Below are positions 8,477 to 17,751 of a DNA stretch of 64,000 nt, one piece after another. This stretch comes from Candidatus Babelota bacterium (GTDB lineage Bacteria > Babelota > Babeliae > Babelales > Vermiphilaceae), in the NCBI GenBank assembly GCA_029262555.1, contig JAJCZE010000009.1, positions 1 to 64,000 on the forward strand, given 5' to 3'. The notes beneath the pieces are model-generated. The model was not told the DNA's origin. It worked only from the letters and a program-made list of their open reading frames with translations, and did no database searches. The translations under genes and the position numbers were made by a program. Within the stretch, counting starts at the first letter, position 1. Each line of letters begins with the position of its first letter.

Positions 8477-9739
8477 TTACTCTACGAATGTGATCGCCTG
8501 GCCAATTTTATCGGCTCGGCCAGTTCTGCCAATTCTATGAATATAATCTTCATACGTTTGCGGCAAATCATAATTGATCACATGCGAAATATCATCAATA
8601 TCAATTCCACGCGCAACTACGTCTGTAGCTAAAAGAATCGTAGTTTTACCTGATTTAAATGAAGCTAATGCATTGCTTCGTTGCGCTTGCGATCTATCAC
8701 CATGAATAAATGACACCTTAAATCCACGACTCGTCAGCTCTTTTGCTAATCGAGTAACTGTCCACTTAGTTCGTAAAAAAATCAGTGTTTTAGTAAATTC
8801 AGGTTTAATCAAAAGATCATGCAGCTTTTCAAGCTTGCCCAGCTTATTTACTTTAACAATATCTTGATTCACGTTCTCAGCTGATTGGCGCGTGCGCACA
8901 CTCACTGCAATCGGATCTTTTAAGAAACGATGCATCACGAGTTGCACATCTTTAGAAAGCGTTGCAGAGAAAAAGAGCGAATGACGCTTTTTTGGCAAAC
9001 GATCAATGATATAGGTAATATCCCGAATGAATCCCATATCAAGCATCCTATCCACTTCATCCAATACAATAGAATCATATCGATTAAAGTGAATATGGTT
9101 ATTACTTTCCAGGTCTAAAAGCCGTCCCGGCGTGCCAATCACAAATGCAGGATCTTTTTTGAGTGAACTAATTTGAAAATTAATATTTGCGCCACCAATA
9201 CAGAGCGTTGATGCAAGATCGGTACCCGCTGCAAAACTTTTAAACTCATCCCTAATTTGAATCGCAAGCTCTCGAGTCGGTGCAACGATCAATACGCGAG
9301 ATGTCCTTTTTTTCAAAACGTTGTGTATGAGCGGAATCAAAAATGCTGCTGTTTTTCCCGTACCAGTATTAGCAGTACCAACAACATCACGCCCTTTTAA
9401 AAGATGCGGAATTGCTTGATCTTGTATCGGCGTCGGGGCAGTGTATCCCTTTTTTTCAATATTCTCTTTTAATTGATCCACGATAGCAAAATCAGAAAAC
9501 GCATGCTTTGGAGTATATACTTGCGCAGCTGTTTGCTCTTCAACTTTCTTCATGAAAAGTGATGGATCAAATTGCTCAACTTTCTTCTTACCGCGCCCAG
9601 ATCCAGACCTTCTGCGGGGTCCGCGAGACGATGAGCTAGAAGAAGAACTACTCTTTTTTTTTACTGGGCCCCTGCTTTTAGTTTTTGGACCACGACTATC
9701 CCGAGATGGCTTTTTTCGTGAACGAGAATTATGTGACAT
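8477..9739 (-). CDS. DEAD-box ATP-dependent RNA helicase (RhlE-like)
   Basis: All core helicase motifs are present: Q motif (TAPTPIQDQAI), motif I (TANTGTGKT), Ia (PTRELA), II as DEVD instead of DEAD, III (SAT), and VI (YIHRIGRTGRA). It unwinds short RNA duplexes in ribosome assembly or RNA turnover. The N-terminal 55 residues are a basic Ser/Arg/Gly tail with a run of nine Ser, probably RNA binding. The protein stops right after motif VI (GQAITFVE), about 20-30 residues earlier than usual for the core, and a repeat cluster begins about 40 bp beyond the stop, so a clipped 3' end is possible. Confidence 0.92.
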   Translation of the reverse strand: MSHNSRSRKKPSRDSRGPKTKSRGPVKKKSSSSSSSSSRGPRRRSGSGRGKKKVEQFDPSLFMKKVEEQTAAQVYTPKHAFSDFAIVDQLKENIEKKGYTAPTPIQDQAIPHLLKGRDVVGTANTGTGKTAAFLIPLIHNVLKKRTSRVLIVAPTRELAIQIRDEFKSFAAGTDLASTLCIGGANINFQISSLKKDPAFVIGTPGRLLDLESNNHIHFNRYDSIVLDEVDRMLDMGFIRDITYIIDRLPKKRHSLFFSATLSKDVQLVMHRFLKDPIAVSVRTRQSAENVNQDIVKVNKLGKLEKLHDLLIKPEFTKTLIFLRTKWTVTRLAKELTSRGFKVSFIHGDRSQAQRSNALASFKSGKTTILLATDVVARGIDIDDISHVINYDLPQTYEDYIHRIGRTGRADKIGQAITFVE

Positions 9740-9857
9740 GAAACTCCATATAATTGTTACGTTTTATTGAATGTTGAAAATAAGTTTCACATCACTCAAA
9801 TGTTTCAGAAATCTGTTAAAAAACCGGCCTGCCGGACATTTCGTTTGAAGAAATAGC

Positions 9858-9934
9858 TGGTGCGCCCGACAGGATTCGAACCTGTGGCCTACAGATTAGG
9901 AATCTGTCGCTCTATCCTACTGAGCTACGGGCGC
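9858..9934 (-). tRNA. tRNA-Arg (anticodon CCT)
   Basis: The minus strand folds as a cloverleaf with a GCGCCCG/CGGGCGC acceptor stem and an anticodon loop TTCCTAA between ACAGA and TCTGT, giving CCT for AGG codons. The T-loop is GTTCGAATC. The 3' CCA is encoded (9858-9860). Confidence 0.95.
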
Positions 9935-9989
9935 AAAAGCATATATAAAGAGTATATCGGATACTGATAAGATAATAAAGCAAGGTGAG

Positions 9990-11777
9990 TTATCGACCCC
10001 CGCCACCACCGCCGCCGCCTCCGCCGCCGGAAAATCCACCTCCTCCACCACCCCCACTAAACCCAGATGAACTTCCAGGGCTCGATGCTGATGAAGAGAT
10101 AGCAGAGCTAACGCCACGGCTCACATCCGATGCAAACTGCGATGCGCGAAACATTCCACCATCCCACCCAACAATCCAAATAGGAGTGTATGGCGTACCG
10201 GCTGCCTTTAATTTTTCAAATAATGGTGCAAACTGTGCGGACCACTGCTTTTCTACCCCCAATGCCATTGCATAAGGCAAATACGTCTCATACAGCTCGG
10301 GAGTCTTTGTTGGCGGAGTGCCAATCACTTTTAGGCGATCTGTTTCCGTGGTGGCCAAAAACAGCTTAAATCCTTCGATTTCATTATGGATCTTCATACC
10401 TTCTTTGCTGTATCCTTTGCAAAAAAAGTAAAACAAGAATAATGGTAGACCAAATCCAAACGCCCACCATACCAGCCACCCGCTGTTTCCCTCAGTAAAC
10501 TCTGCAAATACACCTATCGCCAAAAGCGTTACAAACGCAATCAAAAAACCACCAAAGAGCGCGCTGCCATGAAAATCAAAAAATTTACTGTACTTCTTTT
10601 GATAAAATAACTCACTCGTTTCAATCGCGCGCTGCACAGATCGATTATTAGAACTTCCCATAGAAAGTGACTCGCTTCGTGCAAATAAATCCGATGAAAG
10701 AGAGGTATACAATGGATCTTCTTTTTGCTCTGCTTTTTTAAGCGTATACGTACCGCCCCAGACCATTCCTTTTTTATACTCAATGGTAAGCCATCCATTT
10801 ACCGCCATATTAACAACGTCTGCCGCCAATACCACGCTATCGTATCCCATACGCATAAAGTAGCGCACCCCACCCGGGTGCATTTCTTTGGGTGGATAAA
10901 AAAGAGGAATAATCGGATCGTTATTTTTATTTCTGCGTATTTTGAGCGCCATCAATGCCAGATAAATAAGAAGCGCAATCCACCCAAAAAAGAGAATAAT
11001 GAACGATACATTGTCTTGCAAAAACCACTGCCATTCTTGCCATGAAGATGGCTGCGTAATATATCCCTTTGGCCAGCCAACTACAATCGTTAATCCTTGC
11101 CGCTCTCTTAATGGGGCAGTTGTTGTAAACGTTGCACCGTGCGGCTGCTTTTGGATCGATACGTATTTGTCGCGCGATCCGTAACCGCCCGTATACGCCT
11201 CAGTACGAATTGCATTACTTGGAATCGCTTCAGGTAAATGAACGATTGCGGTAGCACGTGCTACCGGCAAACGCCATCCGCTGCCTGTTACATTCCAATA
11301 CAACTCGTCATGATTTTCAAAATACCCCAGCTGACGATTGGTGATATATTCAACCGTAAAGGTATGCAAGCCGTGTGATAAAAAACGATCATCGCCAAAA
11401 TTAAGATACTTTCCATTTCGTGCGCTCTCAATAAAATAGGCAATGGGATTGCCATCCATTAATACACGCCCAACAGTAAATCCAACCGTGTATCGATTTC
11501 CCATTCTATCTTTATAGATCGTAGGAAATTCACGCACAATGCCACGACGCACCCGACGCCCTTGTACATCTACTGTAATATCTTCACGGACTTTCATTGA
11601 TCCATCTTCTTGGATCGCAATATCACTTTTGAAATTGGTTATCTGCTCTACGGCAGAAAGGGAGAGTGAAAAAAATAATACAAAAAAAGGAAAACCCTTC
11701 GACAAGCTCCAGTCTACGCCAAGGCTACGCCAGGCAGGCAGGGCGAACGGTTTATATATTTTTTTAATTTTTTTCAT
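9990..11777 (-). CDS. DUF2207-family membrane protein with Gly-rich tail; repeat-derived insert in the signal peptide
   Basis: The exported N-terminal domain (about residues 50-245) matches the DUF2207 pattern: a beta-rich stretch starting SDIAIQEDGSMKVREDITV, with GIVREFPTIY and LYWNVTGSGW. Transmembrane segments lie near 268-288 and in a pair after FLIAFVTLLAIG. The tail is Gly/Ser repeats. It is paired with LemA, as in many bacteria; the pair's function is not established. The start is ATG 11777 (AGGGG five nt upstream). Residues about 9-26 (FALPAWRSLG, DWSLSKGF) are the translation of a 58-bp short repeat at 11694-11751, sitting between the basic n-region and the hydrophobic core PFFVLFFSLSLSA. 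No in-frame start exists downstream of the insert. Confidence 0.85.
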   Translation of the reverse strand: MKKIKKIYKPFALPAWRSLGVDWSLSKGFPFFVLFFSLSLSAVEQITNFKSDIAIQEDGSMKVREDITVDVQGRRVRRGIVREFPTIYKDRMGNRYTVGFTVGRVLMDGNPIAYFIESARNGKYLNFGDDRFLSHGLHTFTVEYITNRQLGYFENHDELYWNVTGSGWRLPVARATAIVHLPEAIPSNAIRTEAYTGGYGSRDKYVSIQKQPHGATFTTTAPLRERQGLTIVVGWPKGYITQPSSWQEWQWFLQDNVSFIILFFGWIALLIYLALMALKIRRNKNNDPIIPLFYPPKEMHPGGVRYFMRMGYDSVVLAADVVNMAVNGWLTIEYKKGMVWGGTYTLKKAEQKEDPLYTSLSSDLFARSESLSMGSSNNRSVQRAIETSELFYQKKYSKFFDFHGSALFGGFLIAFVTLLAIGVFAEFTEGNSGWLVWWAFGFGLPLFLFYFFCKGYSKEGMKIHNEIEGFKLFLATTETDRLKVIGTPPTKTPELYETYLPYAMALGVEKQWSAQFAPLFEKLKAAGTPYTPIWIVGWDGGMFRASQFASDVSRGVSSAISSSASSPGSSSGFSGGGGGGGFSGGGGGGGGGGGR

Positions 11778-11873
11778 AAAACCCCTGATCGAATGTAACA
11801 AAATCAAATCATCTCCGCTCGTCCTGCCTGCCTGGCGTAGCCTTGGCGTAGACTGGAGCCTGTCGAAGGGTTT
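11694..11873. repeat. Inverted pair of long-form short repeats around the DUF2207 start
   Basis: Copies at 11694-11751 and 11815-11870 are inverted relative to each other and share the long middle form (ctacgccaaggctacgccag and its complement). The spacer holds the Shine-Dalgarno and ATG of the DUF2207 gene. The pair ends five bp short of the lemA stop codon. Confidence 0.85.
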
Positions 11874-11877
11874 GAAA

Positions 11878-12444
11878 TTAGAATTTCACCTTCGGCACTT
11901 CACGCTCTGCAGCAGAATCAAGTTCAAAATACTCAACAACCGCAAAGCCAAACATATTTGCAACGACGTTAGACGGGAATGATCGTACTGCAATATTATA
12001 GTTTCGCGCTGCGCCATTATAATACCTACGAGAAAGTTGGATTTCAGTTTCTAAAGAAGAAAGCTCTTGCTGCAAGCTTAAAAAGTTTTCATTCGCTTTC
12101 AAATCAGGATAGTTTTCTGCGACCGCAAACAATGTCTTTAATGCACCAGAAAGCCCTTTTTCTGCATCTGCTTTTTCATCCACTGTAGATGCACTCATAG
12201 ACGCTGCGCGCATTTTGGTTACATTCTCTAATACTTCTTTTTCGTGGATTTTATACCCTTCAACCACGCCAACTAAATTCGGCACAAGATCATATCGGCG
12301 CTTGAGTTGCACATCAATCCCGCTCCAGCCTTCTTGGCACAGCGATTTCAACTGCACTAAGCGGTTATAACTCATAACGGCCCACAATAGCGCAATCGCA
12401 CCAACGCCAACAACAATAAGTCCAATTAAAGAAAAAATGTTCAT
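11878..12444 (-). CDS. lemA: LemA family protein
   Basis: One N-terminal membrane segment (residues 5-23) is followed by an all-helical domain with the LemA signatures YNRLVQLKSLCQEGWSGIDV, LKRRYDLVPNLV and YNGAARNYN. The 188-aa length is typical. LemA proteins are membrane-anchored coiled bundles usually encoded beside a DUF2207 or TPM-domain protein, as here; the molecular function is not settled. It is the first gene of the lemA-DUF2207 pair. The intergenic space is filled by a repeat that ends just before its stop codon. Confidence 0.93.
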   Translation of the reverse strand: MNIFSLIGLIVVGVGAIALLWAVMSYNRLVQLKSLCQEGWSGIDVQLKRRYDLVPNLVGVVEGYKIHEKEVLENVTKMRAASMSASTVDEKADAEKGLSGALKTLFAVAENYPDLKANENFLSLQQELSSLETEIQLSRRYYNGAARNYNIAVRSFPSNVVANMFGFAVVEYFELDSAAEREVPKVKF

Positions 12445-12516
12445 AAAAGCCCCTTTGTGTTTCTTATGATTACTTAATTAAAAAGTAGGGTAAGGTAAAC
12501 AACGCGTTAATGCAAA

Positions 12517-12553
12517 CAAAATCCCCGCTTTGCACAATAGCAAAACGGGGAAA
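12517..12553 (-). terminator. Intrinsic terminator of the deaD-like gene
   Basis: On the minus strand CCCCGTTTTGC pairs with GCAAAGCGGGG around a short loop, followed by ATTTTGTTT. It lies 22 bp past the helicase stop codon. Confidence 0.8.
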
Positions 12554-12574
12554 TTTTTAAAACTGCGTATAGAA

Positions 12575-14293
12575 CTATCCGCGTCTTTTCATGTTTGATC
12601 GGCCAGATGGACGACGCTTACCAAAGCGATCACCCCGTGAAGACCCTCCACGATCGCCACGATCACCTCTGTCTCTGCCAGATCGAGATCGAGGACGCTC
12701 ACGCTTATCGCGATACAAGTCTTCAACAATTGCCACACGCGTTTTCTGATTATTAATCGGATGCGTTTGCATCTTTTTAAAGCATTCACGCAAGCGACCT
12801 TCAGGCATAGAGATAAACGTCTTTTTATTTAAAACACGTACTTTACTAATATCCTGCGGAAGCAATTGGCAAACAGTATGTAAATAGTCTCGCACATCAT
12901 GCTCACTGATACCATCATCAAATCCACGCTCCATGCAAATCTCTTTAGGAGCAACACCAGAACTCGGGCGCGCATCTGCAAGATTTTCATTTGTCATATC
13001 TTTGAAAAATTTATCTTCAAGTGAAGCTGCTAACGATTGCCTAATTTCTTCTTCCGTAAATGAATCAATCACCTCTTTTAATGCGGTGTGCACTTCAGAT
13101 AGTTTTTCATTTGGTTTTTTTGCTTGTTCGATAAAGTCTGATACCGCACTCATTTTTGCAGAAATAATAGAAGCAATAGATGGAATCGGAAGCTCTTGCA
13201 GGTTTGCACTTGTTGAGCGCTCAAGACGCTTTAAGCGATACATCTCAGATGCCGCTACAAATAAAATTGCAATACCTTCTTTTCCAGCACGGCCGGTTCT
13301 ACCAATACGGTGAATATAATTCTCATGCTCTTCTGGAATAGAAAAGTTAATCACGTGCGTAAGATCAGAAACATCAATACCGCGAGCTGCCACGTCTGTA
13401 GCCACTAAGATATTAAAATCTTTATTCTTAAATCCTTTAATCACCTGATTACGCAGATTTTGGCTCATATCTCCATGCAAACAGTTAACGCGCAATCCTT
13501 TACTTGCCAACTGCTCAGTAACTTCGCTTGTAAGCATTTTAGTTTGGCAGAAAATAATACCGTAAAAATCAGGAGCAGCTTCAATAAATCGAGATGCCGC
13601 TTCCGTGCGCTTTCTTCGTTGCACTACGCAGAAGTATTGCTTTACTTGCGCACTCGCTTCATTCTTCTTTAACGCACGAACAGTCATCACATCATTCATA
13701 TGAGATGCAATCAGCTGCTTAATACCCGCTTTTACTGTTGCAGAAAAAAGCCAAATATTTCTATTTTTTGGAGTGTAGGTTAAAATTTTATCAACTTCTT
13801 CTTTAAAGCCCATATCAAGCATGATATCTGCTTCATCAAGAACAAGTACTTTAACCTCTTTTAATGACAATGTTTTTCTACGCAAATGATCATTCAATCG
13901 GCCCGGGGTACCAATAACAATCTGAGCACCACGTTTAATTGCGCTAATCTGACTCATCATAGACATACCACCATAAATCGGCTCAATGCTGATGCCCGAT
14001 TGGCGAGATACCTCTTTTAAGCTTTCATAAATTTGAAGAACAAGCTCACGAGTAGGTGCAACAACTAACGCTTGAACCGTTTTACTTTTTGGATCAATAG
14101 TGTGTAAAAGAGGAATACCGAATGCGAGGGTCTTACCCGTACCGGTCTGTGCTTGCGCGTGCACATCGCGCTTTGAATCTTCTAATAATACTGGAATTAC
14201 TTTTTCTTGAATCTCAGTTGGTTGGGTAAACCCAAGAGAATCCAACGACTTTTGAATCGCAGGAAGCAGTTTGAAATCTTTAAATACACTCAC
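12575..14293 (-). CDS. deaD: DEAD-box ATP-dependent RNA helicase, DeaD/CsdA type
   Basis: The full DEAD-box core is present: TQPTEIQEKVI (Q motif), AQTGTGKT (I), PTRELV (Ia), DEAD in VLDEADIMLD (II), SAT (III), HRIGRTGRAG (VI). After a linker, residues about 460-535 resemble the DbpA/CsdA RNA-binding domain (DVRDYLHTVCQLLPQDISKV, then KKTFISMPEGRL). The tail is Arg/Gly/Asp-rich. This architecture is used for 50S ribosome assembly and cold adaptation. It is the second RNA helicase within 5 kb and has its own terminator. Confidence 0.93.
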   Translation of the reverse strand: MSVFKDFKLLPAIQKSLDSLGFTQPTEIQEKVIPVLLEDSKRDVHAQAQTGTGKTLAFGIPLLHTIDPKSKTVQALVVAPTRELVLQIYESLKEVSRQSGISIEPIYGGMSMMSQISAIKRGAQIVIGTPGRLNDHLRRKTLSLKEVKVLVLDEADIMLDMGFKEEVDKILTYTPKNRNIWLFSATVKAGIKQLIASHMNDVMTVRALKKNEASAQVKQYFCVVQRRKRTEAASRFIEAAPDFYGIIFCQTKMLTSEVTEQLASKGLRVNCLHGDMSQNLRNQVIKGFKNKDFNILVATDVAARGIDVSDLTHVINFSIPEEHENYIHRIGRTGRAGKEGIAILFVAASEMYRLKRLERSTSANLQELPIPSIASIISAKMSAVSDFIEQAKKPNEKLSEVHTALKEVIDSFTEEEIRQSLAASLEDKFFKDMTNENLADARPSSGVAPKEICMERGFDDGISEHDVRDYLHTVCQLLPQDISKVRVLNKKTFISMPEGRLRECFKKMQTHPINNQKTRVAIVEDLYRDKRERPRSRSGRDRGDRGDRGGSSRGDRFGKRRPSGRSNMKRRG

Positions 14294-14487
14294 AATATAA
14301 CCTTTCTGGTCTCATAAACTGGATAATATAATATACCAACACCGTAACAGGGTGAACGGTGCGCTTTCAAGTATCGCTGATTTGAAAAAATCACTTTGAT
14401 CATTTAGATAATAAAATATGACATATTGATCGCGTTGGCAGTCTATCACCCAGTAAAGCCACAAAGGGATGAAACTTTAGCGAAGGC

Positions 14488-14564
14488 TGGTGCGCCCAGA
14501 AGGAGTCGAACCCTCAACCTTCAGATCCGAAGTCTGACGCTCTATCCAATTGAGCTATGGGCGC
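14488..14564 (-). tRNA. tRNA-Arg (anticodon TCG)
   Basis: Minus-strand cloverleaf with a GCGCCCA acceptor stem closed by TGGGCGC, TCAGA/TCTGA anticodon stem and loop CTTCGGA giving TCG. The 3' CCA is encoded at 14488-14490. Confidence 0.95.
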
Positions 14565-14707
14565 ATATATCTATTTCAACAGTACATAATCGTGAGTCTC
14601 TCAAAACCCCTATTTTTCTTTCAATTGACTCACTCACACGCGACATGTATGATGAGAAGAGTTAGCAGTATCATACCAAATATTCCGCCAAAAGCCAATT
14701 AAACGCT

Positions 14708-15133
14708 ATGAAAAATACAACGGCCAAGCGCCGCGATTTTCTTTTTTTGCTCTTAATGATCGTAATGATAAAGGTAGCTTTGAGCAAAAAGCAGCTCCCA
14801 CAAGCCTATCCATCTCTTTTTGCGCCAGCTAATAAGTCTGATGCAGGCCATCTATCGTTTCATGAGCCAGATCACAAACTCATGGATCGTCTTACGTTTT
14901 TACGCGACCAAGCCCAAAAGGCATTACAAGCACCCGATCTTGAGCCTCGCAAAAAAGAAGGTCTTTTAGGCACTCAAAAACGCCTTTCTGAACTGCTTGA
15001 TACCGCTACGTACTCAAGCCCTGCATTAGCACTTTTGGGACCTATTGCCAGCACGGGGATTGTACTCAAAGAGCAATCGATTGAAAAAGAGTTGAATGAG
15101 ATTGAAGACAGACTCGCCGATTTACGATCGTAA
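14708..15133 (+). CDS. Small secreted or membrane-anchored helical protein, unknown function
   Basis: The N-terminus KRRDFLFLLLMIVMIKVAL is a basic-hydrophobic signal or anchor segment. The remainder (about residues 45-141) is charged and probably helical, ending with a likely coiled coil (EKELNEIEDRLADLRS). A weakly hydrophobic patch (ALALLGPIASTGIVL) lies near 105-120. I recognise no family. It ends 12 bp inside the convergent tlyA-like gene. Confidence 0.65.
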   Translation: MKNTTAKRRDFLFLLLMIVMIKVALSKKQLPQAYPSLFAPANKSDAGHLSFHEPDHKLMDRLTFLRDQAQKALQAPDLEPRKKEGLLGTQKRLSELLDTATYSSPALALLGPIASTGIVLKEQSIEKELNEIEDRLADLRS

Positions 15134-15853
15134 AAAATAAGCTAAAAACTCTTTATTGCCATCACCGCCAAGAATTGGCGATTCGATAGTGCCCTGCAGC
15201 GCAAAGCCATGTGCTTCAATGCCGGTAGTTACTGTATTAAGTATCTTTTCATGGAGCTTTACATCCTTAATAATACCGCCCTTTCCAATCAGGCCAGGTT
15301 CAGCCTCAAATTGCGGCTTAATCAAAACAATCAATTTCCCATCAGACTTTAAAAGCTGCGTAACGGCATCCATCACTTTTAATACCGAAATAAAAGAAAG
15401 ATCAAGCGTAATCAAATCGACACGCTGCCCTACCGATTTGAGTGTGCGTAGATTTGTGCGCTCCATCACAATTAAACGGGGATCATTTTTGAGTGTATCA
15501 TGCAGCTGGCTATGGCCCACATCAATGCCATATACTTTCTGCGCTCCCCGTTGCAACAAACAATCTGCAAACCCACCCGTTGAAAGCCCCGCATCAAGCG
15601 CCACTAAACCCGCTACATCCACGGCAAAATGATCAAGCGCTTTTTGCAATTTTAACCCAGCTCTGCTCACAAACGATTGCTCTTCAAAGTTATATTCAAT
15701 CAATGCATCCTCTGAAAACCGCGCACCTGGCTTTGTTACCACCACGCCATCAACGCTTACATTGCCTTTTGCAATCTCATCTTGAATACGACGCCGGCTG
15801 AGAGCCGGCGCCTTTTGAAGTACGAGTTGATCAAGTCTTTTTTTTAATTTCAT
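15122..15853 (-). CDS. tlyA: TlyA-type rRNA 2'-O-methyltransferase (S4 + FtsJ-like)
   Basis: Residues 1-62 are an S4 RNA-binding domain (RLDQLVLQKAPALSRRRIQDEIAKG, given here in summary as an S4 helix pair). The rest is a Rossmann methyltransferase: VALDAGLSTGGFADCLLQRG is the AdoMet-binding motif, then VYGIDVGHSQLH, DLITLDLSFIS and LIVLIKPQFE, with the Lys of the FtsJ-type catalytic set visible. TlyA homologues methylate 16S and 23S rRNA ribose; some are called haemolysin A. The length of 243 aa is normal. It is 8 bp downstream of the HtrA-type gene on the same strand. Confidence 0.92.
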   Translation of the reverse strand: MKLKKRLDQLVLQKAPALSRRRIQDEIAKGNVSVDGVVVTKPGARFSEDALIEYNFEEQSFVSRAGLKLQKALDHFAVDVAGLVALDAGLSTGGFADCLLQRGAQKVYGIDVGHSQLHDTLKNDPRLIVMERTNLRTLKSVGQRVDLITLDLSFISVLKVMDAVTQLLKSDGKLIVLIKPQFEAEPGLIGKGGIIKDVKLHEKILNTVTTGIEAHGFALQGTIESPILGGDGNKEFLAYFLRS

Positions 15854-15861
15854 ACACTGCG

Positions 15862-17553
15862 TTAGTTTGAAGCCAACGTAAATTCTGGTCGTTGCGCTCT
15901 ATTCGGATTCAATTGATCATTCATCATGTTGTTCTGCAAAAGCGATTGCGCCATCTGCGTAATCGGGTATCTAAAATCAGCAGCCAGCTTAGGCTCTTCT
16001 TGCAACACTTTCTTCCATGGCAATGCAACGAGAAGATTTTCAGATTTACGCGTTACGTTATCTGATGCGCGAACCGTTAAAAACTTCAACTGCTCACTTT
16101 GTTTGACCGCATAACGAAACTCTTCCAGCGTACTCACTTTAATACCATTCACCTCATTAATCGTTGAACCAACCGGCAAGCTGCGAGAACGATACAATTG
16201 AGAGTTTGGGAAAATATGCGTGATAATCAACGCAGACTCAGATTGATGCCGCGTCTCTAAATATTTCGTAAGTCCGGGTGCATGCTTTGCAAGAAGTGGA
16301 ATATGATTAAGCATCAATGGCATTACTACCATCCCTGCAAATACTTCCCAATCTAGTTCTTCAAACCCAGGATACACTTCGTGAATTGGAGCTTTTTCTG
16401 AAAGATCAAATGCGAGCTCAAACTCTTTCCTTACCCCATTACGATACACAGTAAGGCGTAACTGCTCGCCTAGTTTTAATCGTGATACGTAGTTGATGAT
16501 AGACATTTTATCTTCAGAAAATGCTAGCTTCATTTCGCCAAACATATCAACGGTATGCCCATTGATTTCATAAATCATATCACCAGTTTTTACTCCTACT
16601 TTATCAAGAGGACTTTGGGCGATTACCTCAACTACATAGCACCCACCCGGCTCAGGGTTTCCAAGATACTCAGTAAGAGCTTCATTGGCATTATTAAACA
16701 ACACGCCCAAGAATGGACGGCGTAATAATTTCACTTTTTGCAAGTCACCAAGAATTACCTTCAGATCATTAATCGGAATTGCGTACCCAACATTTTGAGC
16801 TTCTACTACTCCAGAACTATTTACCCCAATTACTTCGCCACGAGTATTGAGCGTAGGGCCGCCAGAGTTTCCCGGGTTAATTGGTGCACTAATTTGAATC
16901 AGTCCATCTTCGCGTCCACTCACTACACCCGTAGTACTTTTTAACGATTGCTGCCCGAGCGGATAGCCAAGCGCTAAAAGATCATCAGATCTGCGTACTA
17001 AGTCAGAGTCTCCGAGAGGAAGATACGGAACGCCGCCAAGTTCTTCACGAATAATAGCCAGACCCTCATCAGAAACTTTTAATAATGCTAAATCACGATC
17101 AGGGCTCATACCTACAATTTCCACATCTAAAATACGTTTACCAAGGGATGGAATTTGCATCCAAATACCCGCCGCTTCATTCACTACATGCGCATTAGTA
17201 ACTAAATACCCTTGATCATTAATAAAGAATGCGCTGCCAGTAGCAGTGCCTTGCGCTGGAGGCGCATACGGACGTATTAAATCTTTTTGCAATACATGTG
17301 AGAATAATTGTACCACCGTATCGCTTACCTTATCCTGCACCGGGCGCCATAATTGTGATGAAGAAATAACTCGCTCAACAATATTTGGTTTCATTCCAGC
17401 ATCAAGCGTTACGGTCTCGTGTTCTTCAATATCACCAATTTCTTGATCCTCTTGCTGATGCGTTTTATGCGCAAGCATTTGGTAAAAACCACTTCCTAAT
17501 AACAGCGATAGTGCAAACACTACGCCACCCATTAAAACTGATCGAATATTCAT
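15862..17553 (-). CDS. HtrA/DegP-type periplasmic serine protease with PDZ domains
   Basis: A single N-terminal membrane or signal segment lies at residues 8-28. The trypsin-like domain has the triad His122 (TNAHVV), Asp154 (PDRDLALL) and Ser230 (NPGNSGGP). A PDZ domain follows (about 275-375, GGCYVVEVIAQSPLDKVGVKTGD) and a second, weaker one near 405-510 (TINEVNGIKVSTLEEF). HtrA enzymes degrade or refold misfolded envelope proteins, a sensible partner for the many secreted proteins encoded here. At 563 aa it is longer than Escherichia coli DegP and resembles plant-type Deg arrangements with a divergent second PDZ. Confidence 0.92.
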   Translation of the reverse strand: MNIRSVLMGGVVFALSLLLGSGFYQMLAHKTHQQEDQEIGDIEEHETVTLDAGMKPNIVERVISSSQLWRPVQDKVSDTVVQLFSHVLQKDLIRPYAPPAQGTATGSAFFINDQGYLVTNAHVVNEAAGIWMQIPSLGKRILDVEIVGMSPDRDLALLKVSDEGLAIIREELGGVPYLPLGDSDLVRRSDDLLALGYPLGQQSLKSTTGVVSGREDGLIQISAPINPGNSGGPTLNTRGEVIGVNSSGVVEAQNVGYAIPINDLKVILGDLQKVKLLRRPFLGVLFNNANEALTEYLGNPEPGGCYVVEVIAQSPLDKVGVKTGDMIYEINGHTVDMFGEMKLAFSEDKMSIINYVSRLKLGEQLRLTVYRNGVRKEFELAFDLSEKAPIHEVYPGFEELDWEVFAGMVVMPLMLNHIPLLAKHAPGLTKYLETRHQSESALIITHIFPNSQLYRSRSLPVGSTINEVNGIKVSTLEEFRYAVKQSEQLKFLTVRASDNVTRKSENLLVALPWKKVLQEEPKLAADFRYPITQMAQSLLQNNMMNDQLNPNRAQRPEFTLASN

Positions 17554-17751
17554 AGTTAAATCCCTTCTTTTTGATTACTACCTGAAGCACTCGCCCGAGC
17601 AGTTTAGCATACTATTTTAAAAGACTCGAATCACGAGTCTCTCTTCTTGAATATTCCCCTAAAAACCGCTACCATTGGAGAGTGTTTTAATACTTAAAAT
17701 AGTAAGAATTCGATATTTAAAAAAAATCCCCCGGGTAACGTAAGGAACTTA

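Noticed and set aside
9985-10275. Poly-proline open frame opposite the DUF2207 gene
   Set aside because: It is the complement of the Gly-rich tail of that gene; no independent support.
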